From NCBI GenBank assembly GCA_039000515.1, contig JBCFYV010003508.1, positions 47,267,265 to 47,331,264 on the forward strand: DNA of 64,000 nt, read 5' to 3'. Numbering within the stretch: position 1 is the first letter of the stretch; each line of letters opens with the position of its first letter. Shown in pieces: positions 12,085-24,300 of the stretch. Source of the stretch: Timema cristinae (Eukaryota > Arthropoda > Insecta > Phasmatodea > Timematidae). Below the pieces are notes generated by a model. That model was not told where the DNA came from. It made no database searches and saw only the letters and a program-made list of their open reading frames with translations. The position numbers and the translations under genes were made by a program.

Positions 12085-12255
12085 CAGGTCATTATTTTCA
12101 GTTTTCGAACAGGGAAAAAACCCTGTTCGAAAATAGAAAAGTCCTGCCCTTACCCGGAATCGAACCGGGGACTCTCTTCGCTTGTAAGTAGAGCGGACTC
12201 TACTTACTCTGCCAAGAGAGCGGACAAGATGAGTGATATTTTTATTGATATTTAA
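12085..12255 (-). mobile_element. tRNA-like SINE beside a perfect hairpin
   Basis: On the minus strand 'ggttcgattccgggtaaggg' is a good B box and T arm, but the flanking parts do not close a full cloverleaf, so I call it a SINE head and not a tRNA gene. At 12101-12136 a hairpin has arms 'ttttcgaacaggg' and 'ccctgttcgaaaa'. Confidence 0.5.
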
Positions 12256-12289
12256 GGAGTGATGGGGCATTTTTAACAAATAACAATGT

Positions 12290-12400
12290 CATGATTGGAT
12301 CTACTTTCACACAAATCATAGCGGCTCAGTGGATAGCATGGTTGTGTGATATGTTGTATATCATAGGTTCAAACCTAGGTAGGGAGTGCTTTATTTTTAA
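12290..12400 (+). mobile_element. tRNA-like SINE head
   Basis: 'tcatagcggctcagtggata' and 'ggttcaaacctaggtaggga' resemble A and B boxes of a polymerase III promoter at normal spacing. The acceptor stem does not pair well. Confidence 0.45.
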
Positions 12401-13049
12401 ATTTCAAATTTTTGAAATAATAACTTTTCAAATCAAGCGTTTTATGAATAAAAGGTTCTTTATTTGTCAAAAAAAAACACATTTTGCGACTAGATCACTA
12501 CTCGCTGGCGGTGAGTGAGTCACGTGACCCTCAAGGTCGGTTACTTACTAGTAAGTAGCGCCAAAAGTTGGACATGTCCAACTACTCTAGCTACTGGTTT
12601 TTCACTCGCCGGCGAGCCCCAGGGTTCGGCCAAACTGGCGAGCGAGCGCGTGATTAGCAGATAGCTCTCGACGAGTTATGACATGTTATAATTTATATTA
12701 TATACTAAGCTCAAGATGTGTGTTAATGTGGTTGAGAAACTTAACAATAAAAATAACAAAGCTAAACATGATTTGTCGTTTAATATTGTTTTAGTATACA
12801 GTTAATGAATTATCATTTAGTACTGCCACACTCAAAGTTAAATAAAATCGTCGATAAGTAAGCAATTCCATAAAAGATACAACAACTACTCAATGGTTGG
12901 TTAAGTTCTTTGGATTTCAAAGACTAAAAAAATATTTGAAGGAAGTTTTTATTCAGTTAAAAACACACGTGCTATTTCCATTGTCGATACTGGCTTTCAT
13001 GACCTTAACTAAATCTAGCCCATGAGGCTATATCTCCCCCCGCCCCTCC
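12401..13049. other. No recognisable feature
   Basis: AT-rich sequence with a short GC-richer patch at 12500-12670 containing 'gctcgccggcgag'-like motifs; nothing assignable. Confidence 0.45.
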
Positions 13050-14195
13050 CTCGCACAAACAAATGTATTATTCGCTCTTAGTGATAGCCGAGAGTAGTGG
13101 ACTTGGGGGCAGCTCTTCTCTGTGGAGGAAGATAAAAAGAGTTTGGACTTAGCTGCCAATGTGGATGTGACCTTGAACACACTATTTATTTGTGTAGTAA
13201 TCTTATCGGAGAATAGAGGCGAGATCTCATTTCATTATTTTTTATCCCGTGGTAGAGTCGTAGGGGAGGGGGTTGAAAGGGAGGAGAAGGATTTAGTCCA
13301 CTCGGTGTGCTCCCAGCTCCTAATAACCCAATCACTCTTATAATCCCTGTCAATATAGTGATATATTTTTACTTATACAGTAGTTATTTTATTAATACAC
13401 AAGAGTAGTTTTTTTATTTCCCTGGTCAAATCTTATGAAAGGTTATTTTGTGAACATTCCAAAGCATCATTTTCAACTAATTCTAATATTAAGTGACTAA
13501 TTTCACATGTATGTTTTGTTTATGTAATAGAACTATTGTAATATATTGAGTAAAACTGTCCATTATTTAATAATACACATGTTTTATTGATTGATTGATA
13601 GTTTGCTGTTTGTGATTAACTTGTTAAATAAAACATAACCACTATTGAGGGGCATAACTTTGTTCATGGAATAAGTTAACGACTGATAATACATTTCAAC
13701 CTCAGCGGTCTTGGCATTGATTGTGGTTTGTAAAATAACTCTGGAATATATGTGGAAATAACTTTCCTTTCAAAATTGTTAGGCTCTTTCTATGACTCAT
13801 AGAAATTCTCGTGTGTTGATGTAATCAATTTGTTCGGAAAGCGCAAGTTAAATTCCTCAAATAAACTGAACATTAAGTTAATAAATTAGCTCCTAAGCTT
13901 TTCTCTGCTTTCAATAAACATTCTGTTTATTGGATACTTCTTTCAAACAATCGTCTGATAATTTGTGCCGCAACCAAACATTTTTAGGACCCTATTAGTG
14001 AGCATCCTCCCTGTATCAACACTAACTGGAACTTTTAATCTTGGAACAAACTACAGACATGTTCTCACATTCTCCTAAAAGTCTTTGACCGATTCCAACA
14101 CAAACGTAACTCGAAAGCTAAGTCCCGGCGACTGATAGTCCTGGTATGATCTTAGCTGAGTCTGGGTTTGAACTGTTGACCCGACTAGCGCCGGA
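13050..14195. repeat. Duplicated 1.1 kb segment, copy B
   Basis: Direct copy of 1-1138. Similarity begins at 'tcgcacaaacaaatgta' and ends near 'ctagcgccggagct', giving both junctions of the duplicated unit on this side. Confidence 0.85.
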
Positions 14196-15654
14196 GCTTG
14201 GCACATTGCATACTGCGCCTTTCTCGAGGCGAGAACTCTTCTTCTTTGCTACTCTCGCCCTAGCGGCGAGAGTGTGTACTGAGAGCTTAGAAAGTTTTAC
14301 TTTATTTGTTTAATGGCTCATATTATTATAGGACTACAAGTTTTCAAATACCAATTTTGAACAAAATTGCTAGAGCCATTTCTTAAAATATTAAAATTTG
14401 TTAAAAAAAAAGTAAAGCACCTTTAAACGAATTCGCCCCCTCCCCCTAAAAAAACCAAGTGCACATTTTTATTTTCCATACCAAACACTCCTCCGGATAT
14501 ACATTTCTAAACAAATTTGTTGGATCCATTTTCTAAATCTTTCAAAGTTTCCTTAGAATGGTTAAACGGAAAATCCAGAAACTTTGAATAAATCAAATCA
14601 ATTTTCTGATTCATGTCCTTAAAAAATATACTTGAAATTGTTAACTCTCTACTAAAGTTTATTTCAAACTTACTTCTCGACCAACTCATTATTGATCAAA
14701 ACTTCACCCAGCTTCAAGTAAGTTAAAATTTAATTTTGTATTATAGTCACTTGTGAATTTACTGATAGAGGCCTTGAGACAAAACTCTCTACCAAATAGT
14801 GTGGCTTCGAAGTTTGTTACTGTCTTCTTATTTAAATTAGCACGACATATATTCTAAATAAGTTTGAAATTCATTAGAATTATGCAATTTTTCTTATAAA
14901 TGCTTCTAAGTTTTGAATTATAACTCCATTTATCAGTGGTCACTGTTTAAATAAAAGAATTGGGTTTGTAACGAAAACATTTATCATTAACAAAATTGTG
15001 ATTTCACGATGAACAAACAATTCATAATAATAAGATGGACGTTCAATTACATTATTAATTTTACTGATTCTTATAAGATATACATGTTGTAAATATAGCC
15101 AGCTGTGGTTTTTTATGTTTAGTAAGAAACATTCTGTATTTATCAATTATTATTTTGTTTTTTTATATGGAAATGTGGTAAAAAAATCAGTCACAAGATT
15201 AAGACTATGCTGTGACGTCATTGAAGTTCAATATAGGATTTCTCATATTAATGAATTTGTTTTATTCAGATTTTACATTAAAACAAAATCCATAAATTCT
15301 TAAATAATTCTAAAACTAGTCCTAAGTGTCACAACATTACTATTTTAATTTTGAAGTATTTTATTTAGAACATTGTTGTCTAAGTGTGATGGATCTTAAA
15401 CTGCTTAGGTGAGTCGGGTTAAGACGCAACCTGCTTAGAAAAATAGCTTCGAAACTTCCAAGTAGGCAATGTCAAATGTTTGTTATTTAATTGTGTATTT
15501 AGTTAAGGCACATCCTGTATTTAATCTGGTAGATAACATTTCTGGACTCACGTCCTTATTATCTCTTATTCACATGCCGTACTAAAGTTTTAAAGTGTGG
15601 TTATTAGTAACTAATCATTTCAAAGAAACACGCAATAAAAGTTCATCGAGGGGC
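14196..15654. other. No recognisable feature
   Basis: Very AT-rich sequence; short open frames near 14507, 14940 and 15115 look like chance. Confidence 0.5.
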
Positions 15655-17246
15655 GTTTCAATATTCTCCAACATATCTTACCCACGGAACTTCTCTGTAT
15701 ATTAACAGAACCATAGTTTCAATATTCTCCAACATATCTTACCCACGGAACTTCTCTGTATATTAACAGAACCATAGTTTCAATATTCTCCAACATATCT
15801 TACCCACGGAACTTCTCTGTATATTAACAGAACCATAGTTTCAATATTCTCCAACATATCTTACCCACGGAGCTTCTCTGTATATTAACAGAACCATAGT
15901 TTCAATATTCTCCAACATATCTTACCCACGGAACTTCTCTGTATATTAACAGAACCATAGTTTCAATATTCTCCAACATATCTTACCCACGGAACTTCTC
16001 TGTATATTAACAGAACCATAGTTTCAATATTCTCCAACATATCTTACCCACGGAGCTTCTCTGTATATTAACAGAACCATAGTTTCAATATTCTCCAACA
16101 TATCTTACCCACGGAACTTCTCTGTATATTAACAGAACCATAGTTTCAATATTCTCCAACATATCTTACCCACGGAACTTCTCTGTATATTAACAGAACC
16201 ATAGTTTCAATATTCTCCAACATATCTTACCCACGGAACTTCTCTGTATATTAACAGAACCATAGTTTCAATATTCTCCAACATATCTTACCCACGGAAC
16301 TTCTCTGTATATTAACAGAACCATAGTTTCAATATTCTCCAACATATCTTACCCACGGAGCTTCTCTGTATATTAACAGAACCATAGTTTCAATATTCTC
16401 CAACATATATTACCCACGGAGCTTCTCTGTATATTAACAGAACCATAGTTTCAATATTCTCCAACATATCTTACCCACGGAGCTTCTCTGTATATTAACA
16501 GAGCCATAGTTTCAATATTCTCCAACATATCTTACCCACGGAGCTTCTCTGTATATTAACAGAACCATAGTTTCAATATTCTCCAACATATCTTACCCAC
16601 GGAGCTTCTCTGTATATTAACAGAACCATAGTTTCAATATTATCCAACATATCTTACCCACGGAGCTTCTCTGTATATTAACAGAACCATAGTTTCAATA
16701 TTCTCCAACATATCTTACCCACGGAGCTTCTCTGTATATTAACAGAACCATAGTTTCAATATTCTCCAACATATCTTACCCACGGAGCTTCTCTGTATAT
16801 TAACAGAACCATAGTTTCAATATTCTCCAACATATCTTACCCACGGAGCTTCTCTGTATATTAACAGAACCATAGTTTCAATATTCTCCAACATATCTTA
16901 CCCACGGAGCTTCTCTGTATATTAACAGAACCATAGTTTCAATATTCTCCAACATATCTTACCCACGGAGCTTCTCTGTATATTAACAGAACCATAGTTT
17001 CAATATTCTCCAACATATCTTACCCACGGAGCTTCTCTGTATATTAACAGAACCATAGTTTCAATATTCTCCAACATATCTTACCCACGGAGCTTCTCTG
17101 TATATTAACAGAACCATAGTTTCAATATTCTCCAACATATCTTACCCACGGAGCTTCTCTGTATATTAACAGAACCATAGTTTCAATATTCTCCAACATA
17201 TCTTACCCACGGAGCTTCTCTGTATATTAACAGAACCATAGTTTCA
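15655..17246. repeat. 61-bp minisatellite upstream of the odorant receptor
   Basis: About 26 nearly identical units of 'gtttcaatattctccaacat' plus 'atcttacccacggaRcttct' plus 'ctgtatattaacagaaccata' (last base shared). The R site is mostly A in the first eleven units and G in all later ones. The array ends about 205 bp before the receptor start codon, so it occupies the likely promoter-proximal region. Confidence 0.98.
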
Positions 17247-17451
17247 TACATCACACTAGATGATCGAAAACCAAGGAAATAGTTTATTTGAGAAACAAAT
17301 TATTGTATTCACATGATTCAAAACTCAGGTTTAAATGTGAATATATTTATTTTTAATGCATACATTTAAATAAATACAACAATAATCAATTTTGTTGAAA
17401 CAGACAAATTCCTTGTTCATTGAACCTTGTCAATCAAGTACCGGTTAAAAA

Positions 17452-18380
17452 ATGTCTTCGACAAAAGTTGGTTTGAAGAACTTTTTCTATTTCACTCTCC
17501 TCTACTCCAGAATTTGCGCAATTTGGCCAATTTCCAAGGAATCGCCCTGCTGGAAAATTGCTCTCAATAAAGTTTATTTGGTTTTAGCATTCGCATTAAT
17601 GTCATCATGGATCATAGTAATATTGATCCAAGTGACAATTGACATTGACAAATTGGATAGAGTATCTGAAGGAATAGGCGTAGGCTTGATCACTGCCATG
17701 ATGTGTGTCAAAAGAGCTACGTTAATAATAAAGAGTACAGAAATCCATTTGATTATGGATTTTATAGAAAACAATTTTTCATTGTTGATAGAAAACAGGC
17801 AAAGCACCAAGATAGATATCATTCACCAAGCCTTTAACCAAGCTAGATCAAGCACATTACGTTACACCGCTGTCTATGCGAGCACAAGTGTATTCTGGTC
17901 ACTAAATATGTTCACAAACGTGTACAAGTACAAGAAATACTTTAGTACTACGAATAACAGCGCGATTCTGCGCACTCCTGACGGCCTGAATATGGTACTG
18001 AACGCATACTACCCGCTCGACACAACTAACCCAACCAACGAGCGAATAGTTTGCCTCCATTACATGTGTGGAGCCATGTGTTGTGCCCTAATGTGTGCCT
18101 CAGTCGATGCATTTTATTTCTCCCTTATGATCGCTCTCCGCGCCCATTTCAGCCTTCTAAACACCACATTAAGGAACTTGGTGGACGGTGATAGTCCACA
18201 CGACCAGAACCGATGGGGAGACTCTAGTAAACTCTACAGTTTGATGAAGAGCAAGACGTCCCAGTCATCAGGAATGTTTCTAGAAGAACCAGTGGAAAAC
18301 ACGAGGAACGTTACATCAGAACCTGATGGTAGAGTACCTGATGTGGTCGACTGTATTGAATATCACCAGACGTTGCTCAG
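17452..18380 (+). CDS. Odorant receptor exon 1
   Basis: It encodes residues 1-309 and ends with LL plus two bases of the next codon at CAG|GTAGGTGAC. The last 54 or so coding bases are the seed of the downstream array. Reading past the donor meets TAG at once, so only splicing from this first copy gives the full receptor. Confidence 0.95.
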
Positions 18381-21300
18381 GTAGGTGACTAACCTTGTTA
18401 GTGGTATGGTAGAGTACCTGATGTGGTCGACTGCATTGAATATCACCAGACATTGCTCAGGTAGGTGACTAACCTTGTAAGTGGTATGGTAGAGCACCAG
18501 ATGTGGTCGACTGTATTGAATATCACCAGACGTTGCTCAGGTAGGTGACTAACCTTGTTAGTGGTATGGTAGAGTACCTGATGTGGTCGACTGTATTGAA
18601 TATCACCAGACATTGCTCAGGTAGGTGACTAACCTTGTTAGTGGTATGGTAGAGCACCTGATGTGGTCGACTGTATTGAATATCACCAGACGTTGCTCAG
18701 GTAGGTGACTAACCTTGTTAGTGGTATGGTAGAGCACCAGATGTGGTCGACTGCATTGAATATCACCAGACATTGCTCAGGTAGGTGACTAACCTTGTTA
18801 GTGGTATGGTAGAGTACCTGATGTGGTCGACTGTATTGAATATCACCAGACATTGCTCAGGTAGGTGACTAACCTTGTTAGTGGTATGGTAGAGTACCTA
18901 GATGTGGTCGACTGTATTGAATATCACCAGACATTGCTCAGGTAGGTGACTAACCTTGTTAGTGGTATGGTAGAGCACCAGATGTGGTCGACTGCATTGA
19001 ATATCACCAGACATTGCTCAGGTAGGTGACTAACCTTGTTAGTGGTATGGTAGAGTACCTGATGTGGTCGACTGTATTGAATATCACCAGACATTGCTCA
19101 GGTAGGTGACTAACCTTGTTAGTGGTATGGTAGAGTACCTGATGTGGTCGACTGTATTGAATATCACCAGACATTGCTCAGGTAGGTGACTAACCTTGTT
19201 AGTGGTATGGTAGAGCACCATGATGTGGTCGACTGCATTGAATATCACCAGACATTGCTCAGGTAGGTGACTAACCTTGTTAGTGGTATGGTAGAGTACC
19301 TGATGTGGTCGACTGTATTGAATATCACCAGACATTGCTCAGGTAGGTGACTAACCTTGTTAGTGGTATGGTAGAGTACCTGATGTGGTCGACTGTATTG
19401 AATATCACCAGACGTTGCTCAGGTAGGTGACTAACCTTGTTAGTGGTATGGTAGAGTACCTGATGTGGTCGACTGTATTGAATATCACCAGACATTGCTC
19501 AGGTAGGTGACTAACCTTGTTAGTGGTATGGTAGAGTACCTGATGTGGTCGACTGTATTGAATATCACCAGACATTGCTCAGGTAGGTGACTAACCTTGT
19601 TAGTGGTATGGTAGAGCACCAGATGTGGTCGACTGCATTGAATATCACCAGACATTGCTCAGGTAGGTGACTAACCTTGTTAGTGGTATGGTAGAGTACC
19701 TGATGTGGTCGACTGCATTGAATATCACCAGACATTGCTCAGGTAGGTGACTAACCTTGTTAGTGGTATGGTAGAGTACCAGATGTGGTCGACTGCATTG
19801 AATATCACCAGACATTGCTCAGGTAGGTGACTAACCTTGTTAGTGGTATGGTAGAGCACCAGATGTGGTCGACTGCATTGAATATCACCAGACATTGCTC
19901 AGGTAGGTGACTAACCTTGTTAGTGGTATGGTAGAGTACCAGATGTGGTCGACTGCATTGAATATCACCAGACATTGCTCAGGTAGGTGACTAACCTTGT
20001 TAGTGGTATGGTAGAGTACCTGATGTGGTCGACTGCATTGAATATCACCAGACATTGCTCAGGTAGGTGACTAACCTTGTTAGTGGTATGGTAGAGCACC
20101 AGATGTGGTCGACTGTATTGAATATCACCAGACGTTGCTCAGGTAGGTGACTAACCTTGTTAGTGGTATGGTAGAGCACCAGATGTGGTCGACTGTATTG
20201 AATATCACCAGACGTTGCTCAGGTAGGTGACTAACCTTGTTAGTGGTATGGTAGAGTACCTGTGTGGTCGACTGTATTGAATATCACCAGACGTTGCTCA
20301 GGTAGGTGACTAACCTTGTTAGTGTATGGTAGAGCACCAGATGTGGTCGACTGTATTGAATATCACCAGACATTGCTCAGGTAGGTGACTAACCTTGTTA
20401 GTGGTATGGTAGAGCACCAGATGTGGTCGACTGTATTGAATATCACCAGACGTTGCTCAGGTAGGTGACTAACCTTGTTAGTGGTATGGTAGAGCACCAG
20501 ATGTGGTCGACTGTATTGAATATCACCAGACTTTGCTCAGGTAGGTGACTAACCTTGTTAGTGGTATGGTAGAGTACCAGATGTGGTCGACTGTATTGAA
20601 TATCACCAGACGTTGCTCAGGTAGGTGACTAACCTTGTTAGTGGTATGGTAGAGTACCAGATGTGGTCGACTGCATTGAATATCACCAGACATTGCTCAG
20701 GTAGGTGACTAACCTTGTTAGTGGTATGGTAGAGCACCAGATGTGGTCGACTGCATTGAATATCACCAGACATTGCTCAGGTAGGTGACTAACCTTGTTA
20801 GTGGTATGGTAGAGTACCTGATGTGGTCGACTGCATTGAATATCACCAGACATTGCTCAGGTAGGTGACTAACCTTGTTAGTGGTATGGTAGAGTACCAG
20901 ATGTGGTCGACTGTATTGAATATCACCAGACATTGCTCAGGTAGGTGACTAACCTTGTTAGTGGTATGGTAGAGCACCAGATGTGGTCAACTGCATTGAA
21001 TATCACCAGACGTTGCTCAGGTAGGTGACTAACCTTGTTAGTGGTATGGTAGAGCACCAGATGTGGTCGACTGCATTGAATATCACCAGACGTTGCTCAG
21101 GTAGGTGACTAACCTTGTTAGTGGTATGGTAGAGTACCAGATGTGGCGGTCAATATTATAAGACTCATGTAGACGAGTCATTAGAAATAGTAGAGATATA
21201 TTCCTAAGTTGAAATCGTATGAAGAACCTCTGTTTGTTTCTTAGTTAGTCGTAGTAGTAGTTCTCAGTAAACTAACTGTAGGTAAGTGTCCTTCAGAAAA

Positions 21301-24300
21301 AATACACATACTTTTAATAAATAAATTTTAAATCAACATTCTTGAAATATTTTTAACAAATTCCCAATTTCGAAAAATTGTTTAATTTGTAAGCTACCGA
21401 GTACCCTCAAATTATTATTAATTTGTAAGAATAAAAACAAGTTTTTATTGACCATGAAAAAAATGTCCATCTATCCATTTTTCAACTATCTCTTCAAGGC
21501 CATATTAATAAAATTTCGGGCCCAGGCTGTTAATTCATCACTTTATAAGGATATTCCACCAATGATACGTTTTCAGCCATGTCGGTAATCGAACCCGGGA
21601 CTTTTTATCTCAGTAGGCTGACACACTACTTACTGAGTCATGGTGTTGGTTTTTTGGAAGGGCAAACACCCCTTGGCAATTATTGTAAACAAAACCGTTA
21701 AGACCATTTTAGAAAATGTCAAGCTCAATAGTTTGTCTATCGTTGACGAGAAGGTCGGGGTTCAAATCTCGGCCCGAGTACTGTTTCAATTATTGTTTGC
21801 TTTGCATCTCACTTATTACCTATCAGGCATTGGTCTCGTCTTGTCTGGTTTTCTGACGATGGGAAGATTGGGGTTTCCTAGTCCATTTTTTTTTATCTAA
21901 AGCCTTCTCATCTCTCAGAGCAAATGCAGGTGCACTTCCTTTAAAATGAACATTTTTCCTCTTCAGCTGATCAGAATAGCCACGCAGATATACAGAGCAG
22001 CAACAAACCATGATCATCTGATCTGCCTAGGTGGCCGCATGGTCTAAGACGTCACTCTCGCACGCACTACTCTGCCGATGACAGGGAGATCGGGATTCGC
22101 ATCTCATTTGGGTGTATTGAGGGTTTATCCTTTTAAATGTTTTCCCACTCATCTGCCATGCAAATGCGGTTACACTTCCCCTAAATTCAACCTTCCTCAT
22201 CTCTAATTCATTAGCGTAATTAGTACATATCGTATGTGTGTAGCGTGAACAGGTGATAAAAAGATCCACCTAAGTAATATTAATAACTAATAGTGACGTG
22301 TCGATCTGTTTCAGTTACGCTGAGAGGCTGAGACGACTTTTCAGCCCTTCTTTGTTCTTTCAGTACGTCATCATCTCCATCAACCTGTGCTTCACCTTGT
22401 ACCAACTTTCAAGTGTGAGGGATAAATATCTTTAGGACAGTTTCTCACGTGTCATTTTTAATGAATCATTGGAAAATAAATACAACGCTCGTGTCATTAG
22501 ACTGAATCATCATTTAAAACTTTCATTTAAAGGTGAAAAGTAGTTCTTCTTTTCTTCAATTGTTATGATCTTTATTGAAAAATGAATTAACAAAATGAAC
22601 GGTAAGAACATGTGCAAGAAATAGTTAATTCATTAATGTAAGTATTTAGTTAATTTTATTTATTTATCTCTTGTGTCATTAGTCCCATGAGCAATACTTT
22701 GCTTTGTATTTTACAACAATATTACAATACAAATTACAATTTTGGCTCAATAGTTTAACAGTACAATTGGTTCAAGGTTATACAAAATATAAACACAACA
22801 ATTAATTATAAAATATTGCACCGTTACTCTGTGACCATTTGCGACGTTTTATTAAATTTGATTCTCAACTCATTCACTCTTCTTTTTATTTACAAAATTT
22901 TCTATCTCTTGCGATAACTGCACACATATTTCACAAACAGCAGCTTCATTAATTCCACACGGTGCCATTTCCATCGATAAAACGGCAGGTGATCAAACTC
23001 ACATGATCAATGAAACATGTGAACAAATTCCTTTCATTTTCATGAAAAACGAATCATTGGGAACGGTTCATTGAAGATGACACGTGTCAACCCACCTTTT
23101 CACACCAGCACAAACCAGTCCTGTTTAGAAAATGTCAACAAACATCCAAACTGCAAGGAGTGGTCTGAGCTAACTATTATCAACCAAACAGGGAAATGGA
23201 CAGGATGAACACTACGTGACTTATTATTAGGAGGTCTGGCATTCCCCACATTATACAGGACTACTAAGTGCTGTACCCAGAAAATGTTCAGGGAGGGGGA
23301 GAGAATAATATATAGCAATAAACAAAAGATGATAGTATACGAAAGTTGGTTCATCAAAATTAGCATTATTTATTTTGTTATGTCAACAGATTTCGGCGCG
23401 TAGCTTTCTTTCTTGTCTCAAAGTTTTTTCCTTGGATGCTTGGTGTTCCAACAGGGACTGATGTGTTGGTACGCCAATGAAATATCAGTCGAGGTAAGTA
23501 CAACCCTGATAAAAGTACTCTTATCAATCGATAATCTTTCCCTTACACCAGATTCCCGTGTCCAGGTGTGATTTTTCAATTTTCAGAATATGTTTACCTA
23601 TTTTAGTTTAATTACTTTGTTTCAATGTCTGATCACTAGAACGTAAGCTAAAGAGTTGACCTTGGTCTTAAAACCAACAAACCAATCACTAAATAGCTCT
23701 GTTGACGTCACTCGCATAATGATTGGCTGACTAGATCACGTGATACCCTTCAAGTAACGTTCACTTAAAGTAAAAGACCTCCAAGAACACCTTTTACGTT
23801 AAGTTAACTGCATCGTGGTCACTTCCATTTAAACACACGAGGAGATCCTTTACGTTAAGTTACGTCAAGTTAACTTTAATTTAACGTTAAGTTAATCGTG
23901 ATCCTGACATCAATGATGATCTGATGTTCTAATCCGTATGGTTGAAAGACAGCCAGAATGACTACCTCTGAAAAGATATTAATGTGTCAGCCTTGAGAGC
24001 CATAAGAGAGAATCTCTCATATTCCAATCTGGCCCAGTTACTGCACAACTGGGGATAAGACTGTTATGAGTAGTCAGCATTCTTTCTTAATGTTAACTAA
24101 TTCACTACAGCGAGGTCTTGGCCAGTTCTTTCAGTCAAGTAGATTCAACAAATTTATGTAAATTAAAATAAACATCCCAATCTAGCTCAGGGCTGTGACA
24201 TAAGTTGGGTTCTATTCTTGGAATGAGATGTTCTGCTAAGCCATGTATTATATTTTCTAAAATACAAGAACTAAATTTAAAAAAAAACCCTATTCAATTT

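Noticed and set aside
12145..12215. tRNA gene on the minus strand
   Set aside because: Good T arm but no full cloverleaf; fits a SINE head.
15655..21147. CRISPR-like array
   Set aside because: Repeats are head to tail without spacers, units are 61 and 80 bp, and the context is a eukaryotic gene.
23100..23366. 88-codon hydrophobic frame on the minus strand
   Set aside because: Lies in odorant receptor intron 2; AT-rich sequence gives hydrophobic residues by composition and there is no family signal.
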